From assembly GCA_009886815.1 (NCBI GenBank), contig QXYP01000099.1:5952-13865 (forward strand): 7,914 bases of DNA, read 5' to 3'. Source of the DNA: Halieaceae bacterium (lineage in GTDB: Bacteria > Pseudomonadota > Gammaproteobacteria > Pseudomonadales > Halieaceae). Below the pieces are notes generated by a model. The model worked only from the letters and a program-made list of their open reading frames with translations. It made no database searches and was not told the origin of the DNA. The position numbers and the translations under genes were made by a program. Each line of letters opens with the position of its first letter. Position 1 is the stretch's first letter. Shown here in pieces: positions 1 through 6,733 of the stretch.

Positions 1-1073
1 TCGATACTGCTCATTGGCTCCTTGCCAAAAAGTGCGGCAACCACTTCACCAATAATGGGCATGCGTGTGGAGCCACCCACTAAAATGATTTGATCAATTT
101 GAGACACACCAGCGTCAGCCACGCATTGCCGACAGGCATCCAAACTGCGATTCACCAGGTCAGCGCACTCACTATTAAATTGTTGGCGGGTAACCGTAAC
201 GGCCTTGCCACCGCTAACAATACTATCGAGCTTAACTTCAATTTCAGATGCTGTAGTCAGGGATTCTTTTACTGACCTTGCACAGCGTAATAATGCCCGC
301 TCTTGTGCGGCATCCAACGGCCCCAGCTCACCTTTATTTCGGAGTAACACGACTAACCGTTGGTCAAAGTCATCGCCACCTAAAGCGCTATCGCCACCCG
401 TTGCCAAAACCTCAAACACACCACGCTCAAGCCGAAGAATGGACACATCAAATGTTCCACCGCCAAGATCGTAAACGGCGACTACGCCCTCCTCACCTGA
501 ATCGAGGCCATAAGCTACCGCAGCCGCTGTGGGTTCATTGAGTAACCGCAATACATTCAGCCCGCTTAATTCGGCCGCCTGTCGGGTTGCCAAGCGTTGA
601 GCATCGTCAAAATAAGCAGGGACGGTAATGACCACACCCGCGATAGGCGTACTCAGTGTCGACTCGGCACGATCACGAAGCGCATCTAAAAGTGCCGCAG
701 ACACCTCTACCGGCGTCACCGGCCCCTGAGAGGTTGCAAAAGCCACGCCGCTTTCAGCAAGCGTCGTATAGTCACTCGATGCAAGCTCTTCTCGGCTTCG
801 ACCCAGATAACGCTTCGCCGATGCGATGGTGTCATGGGGTGCTGAAACTGCCAAGGCTTCCGCCGCTGATCCTACGAGTATTCCCTCAGCACCAAAGTGC
901 ACCACAGACGGAAGGCATCCATCGCCATCATCGTCAGTCAGAACCTTCACCTCGCCGTCGCTGACATAGGCAACCAAACTATTGGTGGTTCCCAGGTCGA
1001 TACCCAAGGCGAGCTTGCGCTCTACTGACTGCTCAGCCACCGCACCGGGTTCAGAAATTTGTAGTAAAGCCAT
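1..1073 (-). CDS. hscA: Fe-S protein assembly chaperone HscA (Hsp70 family), C-terminal part cut off by the window edge
   Basis: HscA is the specialised Hsp70 ATPase that acts with HscB on IscU in the cytoplasm to drive Fe-S cluster release. The reading frame stays open from the ATG at 1073 to the left edge, giving 357 residues of a protein normally near 620. It starts [10 protein letters not shown], the characteristic HscA N-terminus. The Hsp70 nucleotide-binding domain is visible: phosphate loop 1 GIDLGTTNS (24-32), [10 protein letters not shown] (151-160), [15 protein letters not shown] (179-193), phosphate loop 2 [11 protein letters not shown] (201-211), [12 protein letters not shown] (226-237) and LVGGSTRMP (331-339). 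The peptide-binding domain lies outside the window. The start is 8 bases after the hscB stop, and the bases upstream contain no purine-rich ribosome binding site, so coupling to hscB translation is likely (inference). Position in an isc operon and the N-terminus argue against DnaK. Confidence 0.96.
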   Translation of the reverse strand, partial: MALLQISEPGAVAEQSVERKLALGIDLGTTNSLVAYVSDGEVKVLTDDDGDGCLPSVVHFGAEGILVGSAAEALAVSAPHDTIASAKRYLGRSREELASSDYTTLAESGVAFATSQGPVTPVEVSAALLDALRDRAESTLSTPIAGVVITVPAYFDDAQRLATRQAAELSGLNVLRLLNEPTAAAVAYGLDSGEEGVVAVYDLGGGTFDVSILRLERGVFEVLATGGDSALGGDDFDQRLVVLLRNKGELGPLDAAQERALLRCARSVKESLTTASEIEVKLDSIVSGGKAVTVTRQQFNSECADLVNRSLDACRQCVADAGVSQIDQIILVGGSTRMPIIGEVVAALFGKEPMSSI

Positions 1074-1081
1074 AGTAACGT

Positions 1082-1621
1082 CTAGAGGAGATCGCTGCTG
1101 CCAGCGACCTCCTGATTCAGCTTTTGCCAATAAAGCAGGTGTACCCAAGCAAATCCCGCCAACTCATAGTCCTCTTTTTCAATCGCTTCCTTAAAAGAAA
1201 GCAATTCAGCTTGCATAAGCGTCTGCGTTTGTGCCGCTAACTTTGATCGACTTTCGGTGTCGCTGAGATCTAACGATTCTGCCGCATCTCTAAGGCGCAT
1301 TTGCTGCATCAAAAATTCATTGCTCACGGGTTGGCGCTCAAGAGTACGCAAATCACAATCCTTGCGTTCCAGTAGATGTCCCGCACGAGTAATTGGATCT
1401 TTCAGTGCTTGGTAGCCGGCATTGATATCTGCTGAAACCTGTGCAGCAAGACGCTGATCAGTCGCGCTGCCGCTGCCGTACCTGTCCGGGTGAAAACGCC
1501 GTTGCAGCGTGCGAAACCGCCGACCCAGATCGTCAATGTCCACGTCAAATTGAGGCTCGATCTGGAACAGCTCAAAATAATCTTTGGGCGTACCCGAACC
1601 CCCTTCAGAAACCGCAGTCAT
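1082..1621 (-). CDS. hscB: Fe-S cluster assembly co-chaperone HscB (Hsc20)
   Basis: HscB is the J-domain partner of HscA: it binds IscU, delivers it to HscA and stimulates the HscA ATPase. The 179-residue product has an N-terminal J domain starting near DYFELF (14-19), with the essential HPD tripeptide at 44-46 (HPDRY). A C-terminal IscU-binding helical domain covers roughly 93-172 and includes [13 protein letters not shown]. Length is close to the E. coli protein (171), with about 13 extra residues before the conserved DYF. The ATG at 1621 is the only plausible start: there is no other ATG before the J domain. It begins 2 bases after the iscA stop. No good ribosome binding site precedes it, so translation probably depends on ribosomes arriving from iscA. 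Order iscA-hscB-hscA is the standard isc arrangement. Confidence 0.96.
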   Translation of the reverse strand: MTAVSEGGSGTPKDYFELFQIEPQFDVDIDDLGRRFRTLQRRFHPDRYGSGSATDQRLAAQVSADINAGYQALKDPITRAGHLLERKDCDLRTLERQPVSNEFLMQQMRLRDAAESLDLSDTESRSKLAAQTQTLMQAELLSFKEAIEKEDYELAGFAWVHLLYWQKLNQEVAGSSDLL

Positions 1622-1623
1622 AG

Positions 1624-1947
1624 CTAGACCGTGAAACTCTCACCACAGCCGCACTCACCGGCAACATTGGGATTGCGAAACTCCAGCCCCTCATTCAGCC
1701 CCTCTTTGGCGTAATCGACAATAGTGCCATCGAGATAAACCAAACTCTTGGGATCAATGAATAACTTCACACCAAAGTCTTCGAAAATGGCATCGGTGGT
1801 CTCGGGTGCATCGACAAACTCGAGCACATAGGCGAGCCCCGAGCAGCCAGACGTTTTAACCGCGATGCGTATACCCTCACCACGTCCGCGAGCCTCTAAC
1901 TGCCGCTGAACATGCCCCGCTGCCTGTTCTGTGACTGCAACTGTCAT
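1624..1947 (-). CDS. iscA: Iron-sulfur cluster assembly protein IscA (A-type carrier)
   Basis: IscA is a small HesB-family protein that binds iron or Fe-S clusters and helps transfer them, particularly in maturing [4Fe-4S] proteins. The 107 residues equal the E. coli IscA length. The three ligand cysteines stand at the expected places: Cys35 in SGCSGLAY, and Cys99 and Cys101 in the C-terminal ECGCGESF. The internal motifs [14 protein letters not shown] and [15 protein letters not shown] are also typical. The start ATG overlaps the iscU stop by one base (TGATG), and an AGGA at 1954-1957 lies 6 bases upstream. The operon position directly after iscU favours IscA over the related ErpA and SufA carriers. 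Confidence 0.97.
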   Translation of the reverse strand: MTVAVTEQAAGHVQRQLEARGRGEGIRIAVKTSGCSGLAYVLEFVDAPETTDAIFEDFGVKLFIDPKSLVYLDGTIVDYAKEGLNEGLEFRNPNVAGECGCGESFTV

Positions 1948-2330
1948 CAGTCGTCCTGCTTATCTCTGAAATTCTTTACCGCCGCTTTAATAGCGTCTTC
2001 GGCCAGCACTGAACAATGAATTTTCACAGGCGGCAATGCCAACTCCTGAGCTATCTCAGTATTTGTAATCTGCTCAGCGTCTTCCAACTTGCGTCCCTTA
2101 ACCCACTCGGTCAGCAGCGAACTCGAAGCAATCGCAGAGCCGCAGCCGTAGGTTTTGAACTTAGCATCTTCAATGACGCCGTCATCACCCACCTTAATCT
2201 GCAAACGCATAACGTCACCACAAGCAGGTGCACCCACCATACCCGTGCCAACACTTTCGTCTTCATCGTCAAACTTACCCACATTTCTTGGGTTTTCGTA
2301 GTGATCAATAACCTTTTCACTGTAAGCCAC
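1947..2330 (-). CDS. iscU: Fe-S cluster scaffold protein IscU, GTG start
   Basis: IscU is the scaffold on which IscS sulfur and iron are built into a cluster before HscA/HscB-assisted transfer. Read from the GTG at 2330 it has 127 residues, against 128 in E. coli, and begins with the same (M)[15 protein letters not shown] sequence. All active-site residues are present: Cys37 and Asp39 (APACGD), Cys63 ([12 protein letters not shown]), His105 and Cys106 (KIHCS), plus the HscA-recognised LPPVK loop at 99-103. The GTG start is preferred because AAGGAG at 2337-2342 sits 6 bases upstream. An in-frame ATG at 2384 would add 18 non-homologous residues and overlap the end of iscS. It follows iscS by 38 bases and overlaps the iscA start by one base. 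Confidence 0.97.
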   Translation of the reverse strand: MAYSEKVIDHYENPRNVGKFDDEDESVGTGMVGAPACGDVMRLQIKVGDDGVIEDAKFKTYGCGSAIASSSLLTEWVKGRKLEDAEQITNTEIAQELALPPVKIHCSVLAEDAIKAAVKNFRDKQDD

Positions 2331-2336
2331 GACGTT

Positions 2337-2342
2337 CTCCTT
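2337..2342 (-). promoter_or_regulatory. Ribosome binding site that decides the iscU start
   Basis: On the minus strand the sequence AAGGAG lies 6 bases before the GTG at 2330. It is an excellent match to the anti-Shine-Dalgarno sequence at ideal spacing and falls inside the longer reading frame that would start at the ATG at 2384. This, with the homology of the N-terminus, fixes GTG as the start of iscU. Confidence 0.85.
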
Positions 2343-2368
2343 TTTAGGTTGTACTGCCAGCTCTGTGT

Positions 2369-3595
2369 TTAGTGCGCTGACCATTCGATAGAATTTAAAT
2401 CAACGCCGTCTTGATACATATCCCAAAGCGGCGACAACTCACGTAATTTTTCGACAGCACGACGCACCTGCGTAATCGCGTGGTCGATATCTGCCTCGGA
2501 AGTAAATCGTCCAAAGCTGAAGCGCAGAGAGCTGTGTGCAAGCTCATCATTGAGGCCTAGAGCCCGAAGTACATAAGACGGCTCTAAGCTGGCAGATGTG
2601 CAGGCAGAGCCAGAAGATAGCGCCAAATCTTTCAGCGACATGAGCAAAGACTCACCCTCGACAAAGGCAAAGCTCACATTGAGCGCCCCTGGAAGCCGTC
2701 GCTCTACGTCGCCATTAATGTGGACCTCTTGAAGGTCTTCCAGTCCCTGCCAAAATCGAGCTCGCAAACTGATCAAGCGCGATGTTTCGTCAGCCATTTC
2801 TTCGTTGGCAATACGTGCGGCTTCACCAAACCCGACAGCCTGATGGGTTGCCAGCGTACCTGAACGCATACCGCGCTCATGCCCACCACCGTGCATTTGA
2901 GCTTCCAACCTGACTCTGGGTTTGCGACGCACATAAAGTGCACCCACACCCTTGGGGCCATACATCTTATGGGCACTCATAGATAACAAATCGACTTTCA
3001 TTGTCTCCATATCAAGGGGCACCTTACCCGTGCTTTGCGCCGCATCGACATGATAAATAACACCCGCTGCACGACAGATTTCACCGATACCGGCTATGTC
3101 GTTGACCACACCAATTTCATTGTTGGCGTGCATGACACTAACAACCACTGTGTCGGGGCGAAGAGCAGCCTGCACAGACTCAGGCGTTGTCAAACCCGCC
3201 TTATTGGGCTCGAGGTAAGTCACTTCAAAACCTTCCCGCTCCAGCTGACGGCAGGTGTCTAAAACCGCTTTGTGTTCAATTTTTGAAGTAACAATGTGCT
3301 GGCCTTTCTTGCGGTAGAAATGTGCCGCGCCTTTAATAGCAAGGTTATCCGATTCAGTGGCACCTGAAGTCCAAACGATCTCTCTCGGGTCGGCGTTAAT
3401 CAGATCGGCAATCTGGGCTCTGGCGTTTTCTACCGCTTCTTCGGCCTTCCAACCAAACACGTGAGAACGGGAAGCCGGATTGCCAAAAGTGCCCTCCATA
3501 GATAGACACTCAGACATTGCATCGGCCACGCGAGGGTCAACAGGCGTCGTCGATAAGTAGTCTAGATAAATCGGTGTATTAACTTGAGCGTTCAT
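2369..3595 (-). CDS. iscS: Cysteine desulfurase IscS
   Basis: IscS is the PLP enzyme that converts cysteine to alanine and holds the sulfur as a persulfide for IscU, and in other bacteria for tRNA thiolation and cofactor synthesis. The 408-residue product matches E. coli IscS (404) along its whole length. Visible key residues: His108 (EHKA) stacking on PLP, Asp184 and Gln187 (HVDAAQS), the Schiff-base lysine Lys210 in [10 protein letters not shown], and the persulfide cysteine Cys332 in [14 protein letters not shown]. The C-terminal [15 protein letters not shown], part of the IscU docking end, is intact. The N-terminal motif reads [11 protein letters not shown] where I recall YLDYSATTPVD as usual. 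The start ATG is 13 bases past the iscR stop, with AAGGA (3606-3610) overlapping that stop. IscS (group I) rather than SufS or NifS follows from the sequence and operon. Confidence 0.98.
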   Translation of the reverse strand: MNAQVNTPIYLDYLSTTPVDPRVADAMSECLSMEGTFGNPASRSHVFGWKAEEAVENARAQIADLINADPREIVWTSGATESDNLAIKGAAHFYRKKGQHIVTSKIEHKAVLDTCRQLEREGFEVTYLEPNKAGLTTPESVQAALRPDTVVVSVMHANNEIGVVNDIAGIGEICRAAGVIYHVDAAQSTGKVPLDMETMKVDLLSMSAHKMYGPKGVGALYVRRKPRVRLEAQMHGGGHERGMRSGTLATHQAVGFGEAARIANEEMADETSRLISLRARFWQGLEDLQEVHINGDVERRLPGALNVSFAFVEGESLLMSLKDLALSSGSACTSASLEPSYVLRALGLNDELAHSSLRFSFGRFTSEADIDHAITQVRRAVEKLRELSPLWDMYQDGVDLNSIEWSAH

Positions 3596-3608
3596 TAAAA
3601 GAGCATCC

Positions 3609-4064
3609 TTACTGCAGAATTAATTTTTGCACGGTTTCGTTTGCACTTAACCTCGCCTTGCCCGTTCGATTATCGACGAGATCTGCCAAGCTGATCTCGC
3701 TTAAAAAACCATGAATCCGGTCGCTTAAGTCCTGCCACAGATCGTGTGTTAGGCACACCTCTCCGTGGTGGCAGTTACCCTTGCCATTGCAATTGGTAAC
3801 GTCAACAGACTCATCAACGGCATCAATAATTTCGGCGACAAACAAAGTGGCTCGATCCCGCGCCAAGCGGTAACCCCCACCGGGGCCCCTAACGCTGGTC
3901 ACCAAGGCCTCTCGTCGAAGTTTGGCAAACAGCTGCTCCAGATAGGATAGCGAAATTTCCTGACGACCGGAGATATCTGCCAAAGATACCGGCTTTTGTT
4001 CACCATTTATCGCGAGATCAAGCATAGCCGTCACCGCGTACCGCCCACGTGTTGTAAGTTTCAT
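3609..4064 (-). CDS. iscR: Fe-S cluster-sensing transcription regulator IscR
   Basis: IscR is an Rrf2-family regulator that carries a [2Fe-2S] cluster and, in that form, represses the isc operon; the apo form regulates other sites. The 151-residue product begins [18 protein letters not shown] and has a winged-helix domain over about 1-80, with the recognition segment [15 protein letters not shown] (37-51) and wing [13 protein letters not shown] (58-70). The cluster ligands stand exactly as in E. coli: Cys92, Cys98, Cys104 and His107. The C-terminal tail is about ten residues shorter than the E. coli protein (162) and diverges in sequence, as is common. GGAGGT at 4068-4073 is a strong ribosome binding site, although only 3 bases separate it from the ATG. 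Autoregulation is likely through the sites just upstream. Confidence 0.97.
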   Translation of the reverse strand: MKLTTRGRYAVTAMLDLAINGEQKPVSLADISGRQEISLSYLEQLFAKLRREALVTSVRGPGGGYRLARDRATLFVAEIIDAVDESVDVTNCNGKGNCHHGEVCLTHDLWQDLSDRIHGFLSEISLADLVDNRTGKARLSANETVQKLILQ

Positions 4065-4067
4065 GCC

Positions 4068-4073
4068 ACCTCC
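4068..4073 (-). promoter_or_regulatory. iscR ribosome binding site
   Basis: GGAGGT on the minus strand, 3 bases before the iscR ATG at 4064. The match to the Shine-Dalgarno consensus is very strong while the spacing is shorter than usual. Confidence 0.7.
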
Positions 4074-4090
4074 AGTAGAAAGAGTGTGAC

Positions 4091-4115
4091 AAAACCCACT
4101 AAAACACTCAAGTAA
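4091..4115 (-). promoter_or_regulatory. Putative IscR Type 1 operator, promoter-distal to trmJ
   Basis: This 25-bp stretch reads, on the plus strand, AAAACCCACTA followed by AAACACTCAAGTAA. Compared by eye with the E. coli Type 1 IscR consensus as I remember it (ATASYYGACT-R-WWW-YAGTCRRSTAT), about 20 of 25 positions agree. It abuts a second such site at 4116-4140 and lies directly upstream of iscR, where E. coli also carries two Type 1 sites. The consensus match was made by hand; binding is inferred. No clear sigma-70 -10 hexamer could be picked: minus-strand TTGGTT (4118-4123) and TTGAGT (4106-4111) are possible -35 elements. Confidence 0.55.
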
Positions 4116-4136
4116 AAAACCAACTATTTTAGTGGG
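4095..4136. repeat. 10-bp perfect inverted repeat spanning the two operator-like sites
   Basis: CCCACTAAAA at 4095-4104 is the exact reverse complement of TTTTAGTGGG at 4127-4136, with 22 bases between. On the minus strand the second arm is followed by TTTT, so in trmJ-derived RNA it could form a large-loop hairpin with weak terminator character. The alternative is that each arm is simply part of an IscR operator, the two being arranged in mirror orientation. I favour the operator reading because of the long loop and short T tract. Confidence 0.55.
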
Positions 4137-4140
4137 ACTT
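4116..4140 (-). promoter_or_regulatory. Putative IscR Type 1 operator, second tandem copy
   Basis: The core ACTATTTTAGT at 4123-4133 is a near-perfect palindrome (ACTA, 3 bases, TAGT) and matches the core of the Type 1 IscR motif; about 18 of 25 positions of the remembered consensus agree. AAAACCAACTA at 4116-4126 repeats AAAACCCACTA at 4091-4101 with 10 of 11 bases, exactly 25 bp apart. The site reaches the last bases of trmJ. Binding by IscR is inferred. Confidence 0.5.
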
Positions 4141-4883
4141 TATTTTTGGCCCTTTGGCACCCGTTTCTGTGTCTCAGCGAGAATGCCACGCAAGATATTC
4201 AACTCCATATCATCGAGGCGCACGCGGTTGTAAAGGCGCTTTAATCGCCTCATGAGCTGACGGGGCGCTTTAGGGTCGAGAAATTCAATATCAATAAGGG
4301 TTTGCTCTAAATGCGCGTAGAAACGAGCCATATCTTCTGCGGGCGCAAAAGGCGTATCCCAGGCCGCATCTTCTTCCGTGGCCGTGCTCCCTGCCAACTG
4401 TGCCATTCTAATTTCGTAAGCTACGATCTGCACCGCCATGGCCAAGTTCAGGGATGGATAAGATTCGTGGGTGGGAATATGGCAATGAAGATTACACAGC
4501 TCTAACTCCTCGTTGAGTAAGCCACGGTCTTCTCGACCGAAGAGAATGGCCACTTCCTCGTCTTGGGTCGCATGGCGATAAAGACGCTCACCACAGTGAC
4601 GAGCGTCTTGAAGAGGCCACGGAATGCGCCGTTCTCGCGCACTGGTACCCACAATAAACTGGGCCCCCTTGACCGCCTCTTCGACAGTCTCGACAACCGT
4701 TGCGTTTACCAAAACGTCTTCTGCCGAAGCAGCACGCCAGAGCGCTTCGGGTGCTGGGAAGGCCTTAGGCTTGACCAGTGTTAATCGGGTGAGACCCATG
4801 TTTTTCATAGCTCGGGCCACACCACCAATGTTGCCTGGGTGGCTGGTATGTACCAGAACGACGCGAATATTATTCATTGCCAT
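4140..4883 (-). CDS. trmJ: tRNA (cytidine/uridine-32-2'-O-)-methyltransferase TrmJ
   Basis: TrmJ uses S-adenosylmethionine to methylate the ribose 2'-OH of nucleotide 32 in the anticodon loop of several tRNAs. The 247-residue product (E. coli 246) shows the SPOUT fold motifs in order: HPGNIGGVARAMKNMG (15-30) with the catalytic-type arginine at 24, VGTSARERRIPWP (78-90), LFGREDRGLLNEEL (114-127) and YPSLNLAMAVQIVAYE (142-157), the last two forming the knotted cofactor site. A C-terminal helical extension ends LNILRGILAE. The ATG at 4883 is chosen; an in-frame TTG at 4901 and ATG at 4877 are alternatives, and the ATG at 4877 lies nearest the family N-terminus. None has a strong ribosome binding site. 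It lies 75 bases upstream of iscR on the same strand, as in many gammaproteobacteria, so some co-transcription is possible. Confidence 0.95.
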   Translation of the reverse strand: MAMNNIRVVLVHTSHPGNIGGVARAMKNMGLTRLTLVKPKAFPAPEALWRAASAEDVLVNATVVETVEEAVKGAQFIVGTSARERRIPWPLQDARHCGERLYRHATQDEEVAILFGREDRGLLNEELELCNLHCHIPTHESYPSLNLAMAVQIVAYEIRMAQLAGSTATEEDAAWDTPFAPAEDMARFYAHLEQTLIDIEFLDPKAPRQLMRRLKRLYNRVRLDDMELNILRGILAETQKRVPKGQK

Positions 4884-4936
4884 GGAAATTACTGATCTCA
4901 AAAGTTAAAAAAAGGTCGCAGAGTGTAACAAAGCAC

Positions 4937-4965
4937 TGAACAGGTCACGCTGCCCCTGCTATGCT
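4937..4965 (+). promoter_or_regulatory. Putative sigma-70 promoter of suhB
   Basis: A -35-like TGAACA (4937-4942) is followed after 17 bases by TATGCT (4960-4965), which is preceded by TGC and so forms an extended -10. Transcription would begin near 4972, leaving a leader of about 40 bases before suhB. Hand-picked match; not proven. Confidence 0.5.
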
Positions 4966-4970
4966 TCGCC

Positions 4971-4998
4971 CCCGTCACGGGTCGGTAATCTACCCGTC
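4971..4998 (+). promoter_or_regulatory. Leader segment of suhB with two competing hairpins
   Basis: ACGGGT (4977-4982) pairs perfectly with ACCCGT (4992-4997) around a 9-base loop, just before the suhB ribosome binding site GGAGA (5002-5006). The same CGGG (4978-4981) can alternatively pair with CCCG at 4971-4974 around 3 bases. The direct repeat CCCGTC at 4971-4976 and 4993-4998 creates this choice. A regulatory role is inference; the stems are short. Confidence 0.35.
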
Positions 4999-5013
4999 TT
5001 TGGAGAAATCACC

Positions 5014-5808
5014 ATGGAACCGATGGTCACCATCGCCCTACGCGCCGCTCGCAAAGCGGGCGACCTTATCGTTAGAGCCTCAGACGAGCTCGATCGCGTG
5101 GGACACCAAGCGAAAGGCGTCGCCGATTATGTCACCGAAGTCGATGTCGCTGCAGAGCAAGAAATACTCTACCAACTTGGCAAAGCGTACCCAGATCACG
5201 CGTTCTTGGCCGAGGAAAGTGGACAAACAGGCAACGAAAAATCAGATCATTTGTGGATCATCGACCCACTTGATGGCACCAGTAATTTCATGCGCGGCAT
5301 TCCGCATTATTGCGTATCAATTGCCTGTCTAATCGACGGTCGGCTGGCTCACGCTGTGGTATTCGATCCAGTACGGCAAGAGGAGTTTACCGCATCCCGG
5401 GGCCGCGGCGCCCAATTGAATGGCCATCGTCTGCGCGTCAGTAACCGCACCGATTTAAGCGAGTGCTTGCTGGGCACCGGCATACCGTTTTTAGGCCATG
5501 AGCAGCAGCGCTTACCCCAGTACACTCAAACCCTCGCAGAACTTGCCGGTCAGTGCATGGGCATTCGTCGAGCGGGCGCAGCAGCACTGGATCTCGCTTA
5601 CGTGGCGGCAGGCCGATTCGACGGCTTTTGGGAAACAGGCTTGGAACGCTGGGACATGGCGGCGGGGGCGCTGCTTATCAAAGAAGCTGGCGGGCTTATA
5701 TCTGACCTCAATGGCTCAGAGCGTTACCTGGACAATGGCCAAGTGGTGTGCGGCAATCCGAAAGTGTTTAAGCAGCTGCTTTCTACCGTAGGGCCCGTGT
5801 TGCGCTAA
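5014..5808 (+). CDS. suhB: Inositol-1-monophosphatase family protein SuhB
   Basis: SuhB belongs to the Mg-dependent inositol monophosphatase family; in E. coli it also works with Nus factors in rRNA transcription antitermination. The 264-residue product (E. coli 267) has the metal-site motifs: Glu67-Glu68-Ser69 in LAEESG, Asp84-Pro-Leu-Asp87-Gly-Thr in WIIDPLDGTSNF, and Trp213-Asp214 in ERWDMAAGALLIKEAGG. The segment RRAGAAALDLAYVAAGRFDGFWE (185-207) is the usual substrate-side region. The ATG at 5014 is supported by GGAGA seven bases upstream and by homology (MEPMVTIALRAARKAG against MHPMLNIAVRAARKAG). It is transcribed divergently from trmJ and ends only 10 bases from the convergent secF. 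Whether its main task here is phosphatase or Nus-related cannot be told from sequence. Confidence 0.95.
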   Translation: MEPMVTIALRAARKAGDLIVRASDELDRVGHQAKGVADYVTEVDVAAEQEILYQLGKAYPDHAFLAEESGQTGNEKSDHLWIIDPLDGTSNFMRGIPHYCVSIACLIDGRLAHAVVFDPVRQEEFTASRGRGAQLNGHRLRVSNRTDLSECLLGTGIPFLGHEQQRLPQYTQTLAELAGQCMGIRRAGAAALDLAYVAAGRFDGFWETGLERWDMAAGALLIKEAGGLISDLNGSERYLDNGQVVCGNPKVFKQLLSTVGPVLR

Positions 5809-5821
5809 CGCTGGGTCGTTA
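5806..5821. repeat. Small inverted repeat at the suhB/secF convergent junction
   Basis: TAACG (5806-5810) and CGTTA (5817-5821) form a 5-bp stem around CTGGGT, exactly enclosing the gap and containing the stop codon of each gene. The stem is short and has no T tract, so it is not a convincing terminator. Confidence 0.3.
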
Positions 5822-6733
5822 AACCTGAGATCCGTCTTCGCTGCCGCCCTCTTTAACCGGGATCGCCACGTCTTCTTTACTCACACCCATGGCCAGCAGG
5901 ATTGTCGCCGACACATAAATTGATGAGTACGTACCAATAGCAACTCCAGCTAACAGCGCCAACGCAAAGCCGTGGATCATTTCACCACCAAAGATGGCCA
6001 GGGCGAGCAAAACCAAAAGGGTGGTTAGTGATGTCACCAACGTTCTCCCCAAGGTTTCGGTCAGAGAAATATCGATGACCTCCACAGGGCTCCTACGTCG
6101 CAACTTGCGGAAGTTTTCTCGTATTCGGTCGGCGACAACAATGGTGTCATTGAGTGAGTAACCGATCACCGCAAGCACCGCAGCAAGCACCGTTAAGTCA
6201 AATTCTAGCCCCAATAAAGAAAAGGCACCCAATACAAACAGCACATCGTGCGCCAGAGCCATCACAGCCCCCACAGCAAATTTGAACTGAAAGCGGAAAC
6301 CGACGTACAGCATGACCAACCCAAGAGCTAGAAGCATGGCAAGCCCGCCCTGCTCGCGCAATTCTTCACCGACAGCAGGCCCGACGAACTCCATGCGCCG
6401 CAGCTCAACAGGAGAGCTGGAAGCACGGCGCAGCACCTCTACCATGGCCACACCCTGCTCATCGGAATAACTAATAGGCAAACGGATCAAAACATCACGA
6501 TCAGTGCCAAAGGCAACAACAACGACACCTTCGTAGCCACTGTCTTCAAGGGTTTTGCGCACGCCTTGCAGATTAGCCGTATCGCCATATTCGACTTCAA
6601 CCAGCGTGCCACCGGTAAAATCAAGGCCCCAATTTAGAGATTTGGTCGCCAAGGCGCCGCCCGCTATTAACAACGCCATGAGCGAAAAGCCCGCCGCAAA
6701 CCGGCGCCACGCCATAAAAGGGAGAACTTTCAT
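5819..6733 (-). CDS. secF: Protein translocase subunit SecF
   Basis: SecF is an inner-membrane RND-type protein that with SecD uses the proton gradient to help pull exported proteins through SecYEG. The 304 residues (E. coli 323) show one N-terminal membrane helix (about 9-29), the family signature NWGLDFTGGTLVEVEY (34-49), a periplasmic domain to about 128 ending in EFVGPAVGEEL, then five further helices near 130-148, 153-174, 180-200, 231-249 and 255-282. The conserved AHD (161-163), VIGYSLNDTIVVADRIREN (189-207) and LGRTLVTSLTT (228-238) motifs are present. The ATG overlaps the secD stop by four bases (ATGA) and has GAGGAGG (6741-6747) seven bases upstream, so the two are co-transcribed and probably translationally coupled. 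Confidence 0.97.
   Translation of the reverse strand: MKVLPFMAWRRFAAGFSLMALLIAGGALATKSLNWGLDFTGGTLVEVEYGDTANLQGVRKTLEDSGYEGVVVVAFGTDRDVLIRLPISYSDEQGVAMVEVLRRASSSPVELRRMEFVGPAVGEELREQGGLAMLLALGLVMLYVGFRFQFKFAVGAVMALAHDVLFVLGAFSLLGLEFDLTVLAAVLAVIGYSLNDTIVVADRIRENFRKLRRRSPVEVIDISLTETLGRTLVTSLTTLLVLLALAIFGGEMIHGFALALLAGVAIGTYSSIYVSATILLAMGVSKEDVAIPVKEGGSEDGSQV

Larger units (their letters stand above)
4884..5013. other. Divergent trmJ/suhB intergenic region
   Basis: These 130 bases separate the divergent starts of trmJ and suhB and must hold both promoters. A suhB promoter and leader hairpin are listed separately. For trmJ only weak candidates are visible on the minus strand (a TTGTTA -35-like hexamer followed about 17 bases later by TTAACT), next to a run of seven A on the plus strand at 4907-4913. 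Nothing gene-like is present. Confidence 0.6.

Noticed and set aside
90..964. Several plus-strand open frames of 60-100 codons opposite hscA
   Set aside because: They lie antisense to a continuous HscA frame with all Hsp70 motifs, have no recognisable domains and no ribosome binding sites.
2016..2372. 118-codon plus-strand open frame opposite iscU
   Set aside because: Antisense to the highly conserved iscU; the predicted protein is low in recognisable features and the frame is a by-product of iscU codon use.
4086..4104. Possible IscR Type 2 site near the iscR start
   Set aside because: The AAAACCCACTA segment does not satisfy the CC-N-Y-A / T-R-N-GG pattern of Type 2 sites as I remember it; the Type 1 reading fits better.
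4311..4908. Plus-strand frames opposite trmJ, including a 94-codon one ending near the trmJ start
   Set aside because: Antisense to the clear TrmJ frame with no family resemblance or initiation signals.
5498..5791. 97-codon plus-strand frame inside suhB in another frame
   Set aside because: Fully contained in suhB, whose frame carries the intact catalytic motifs; it is a frame-shifted shadow.
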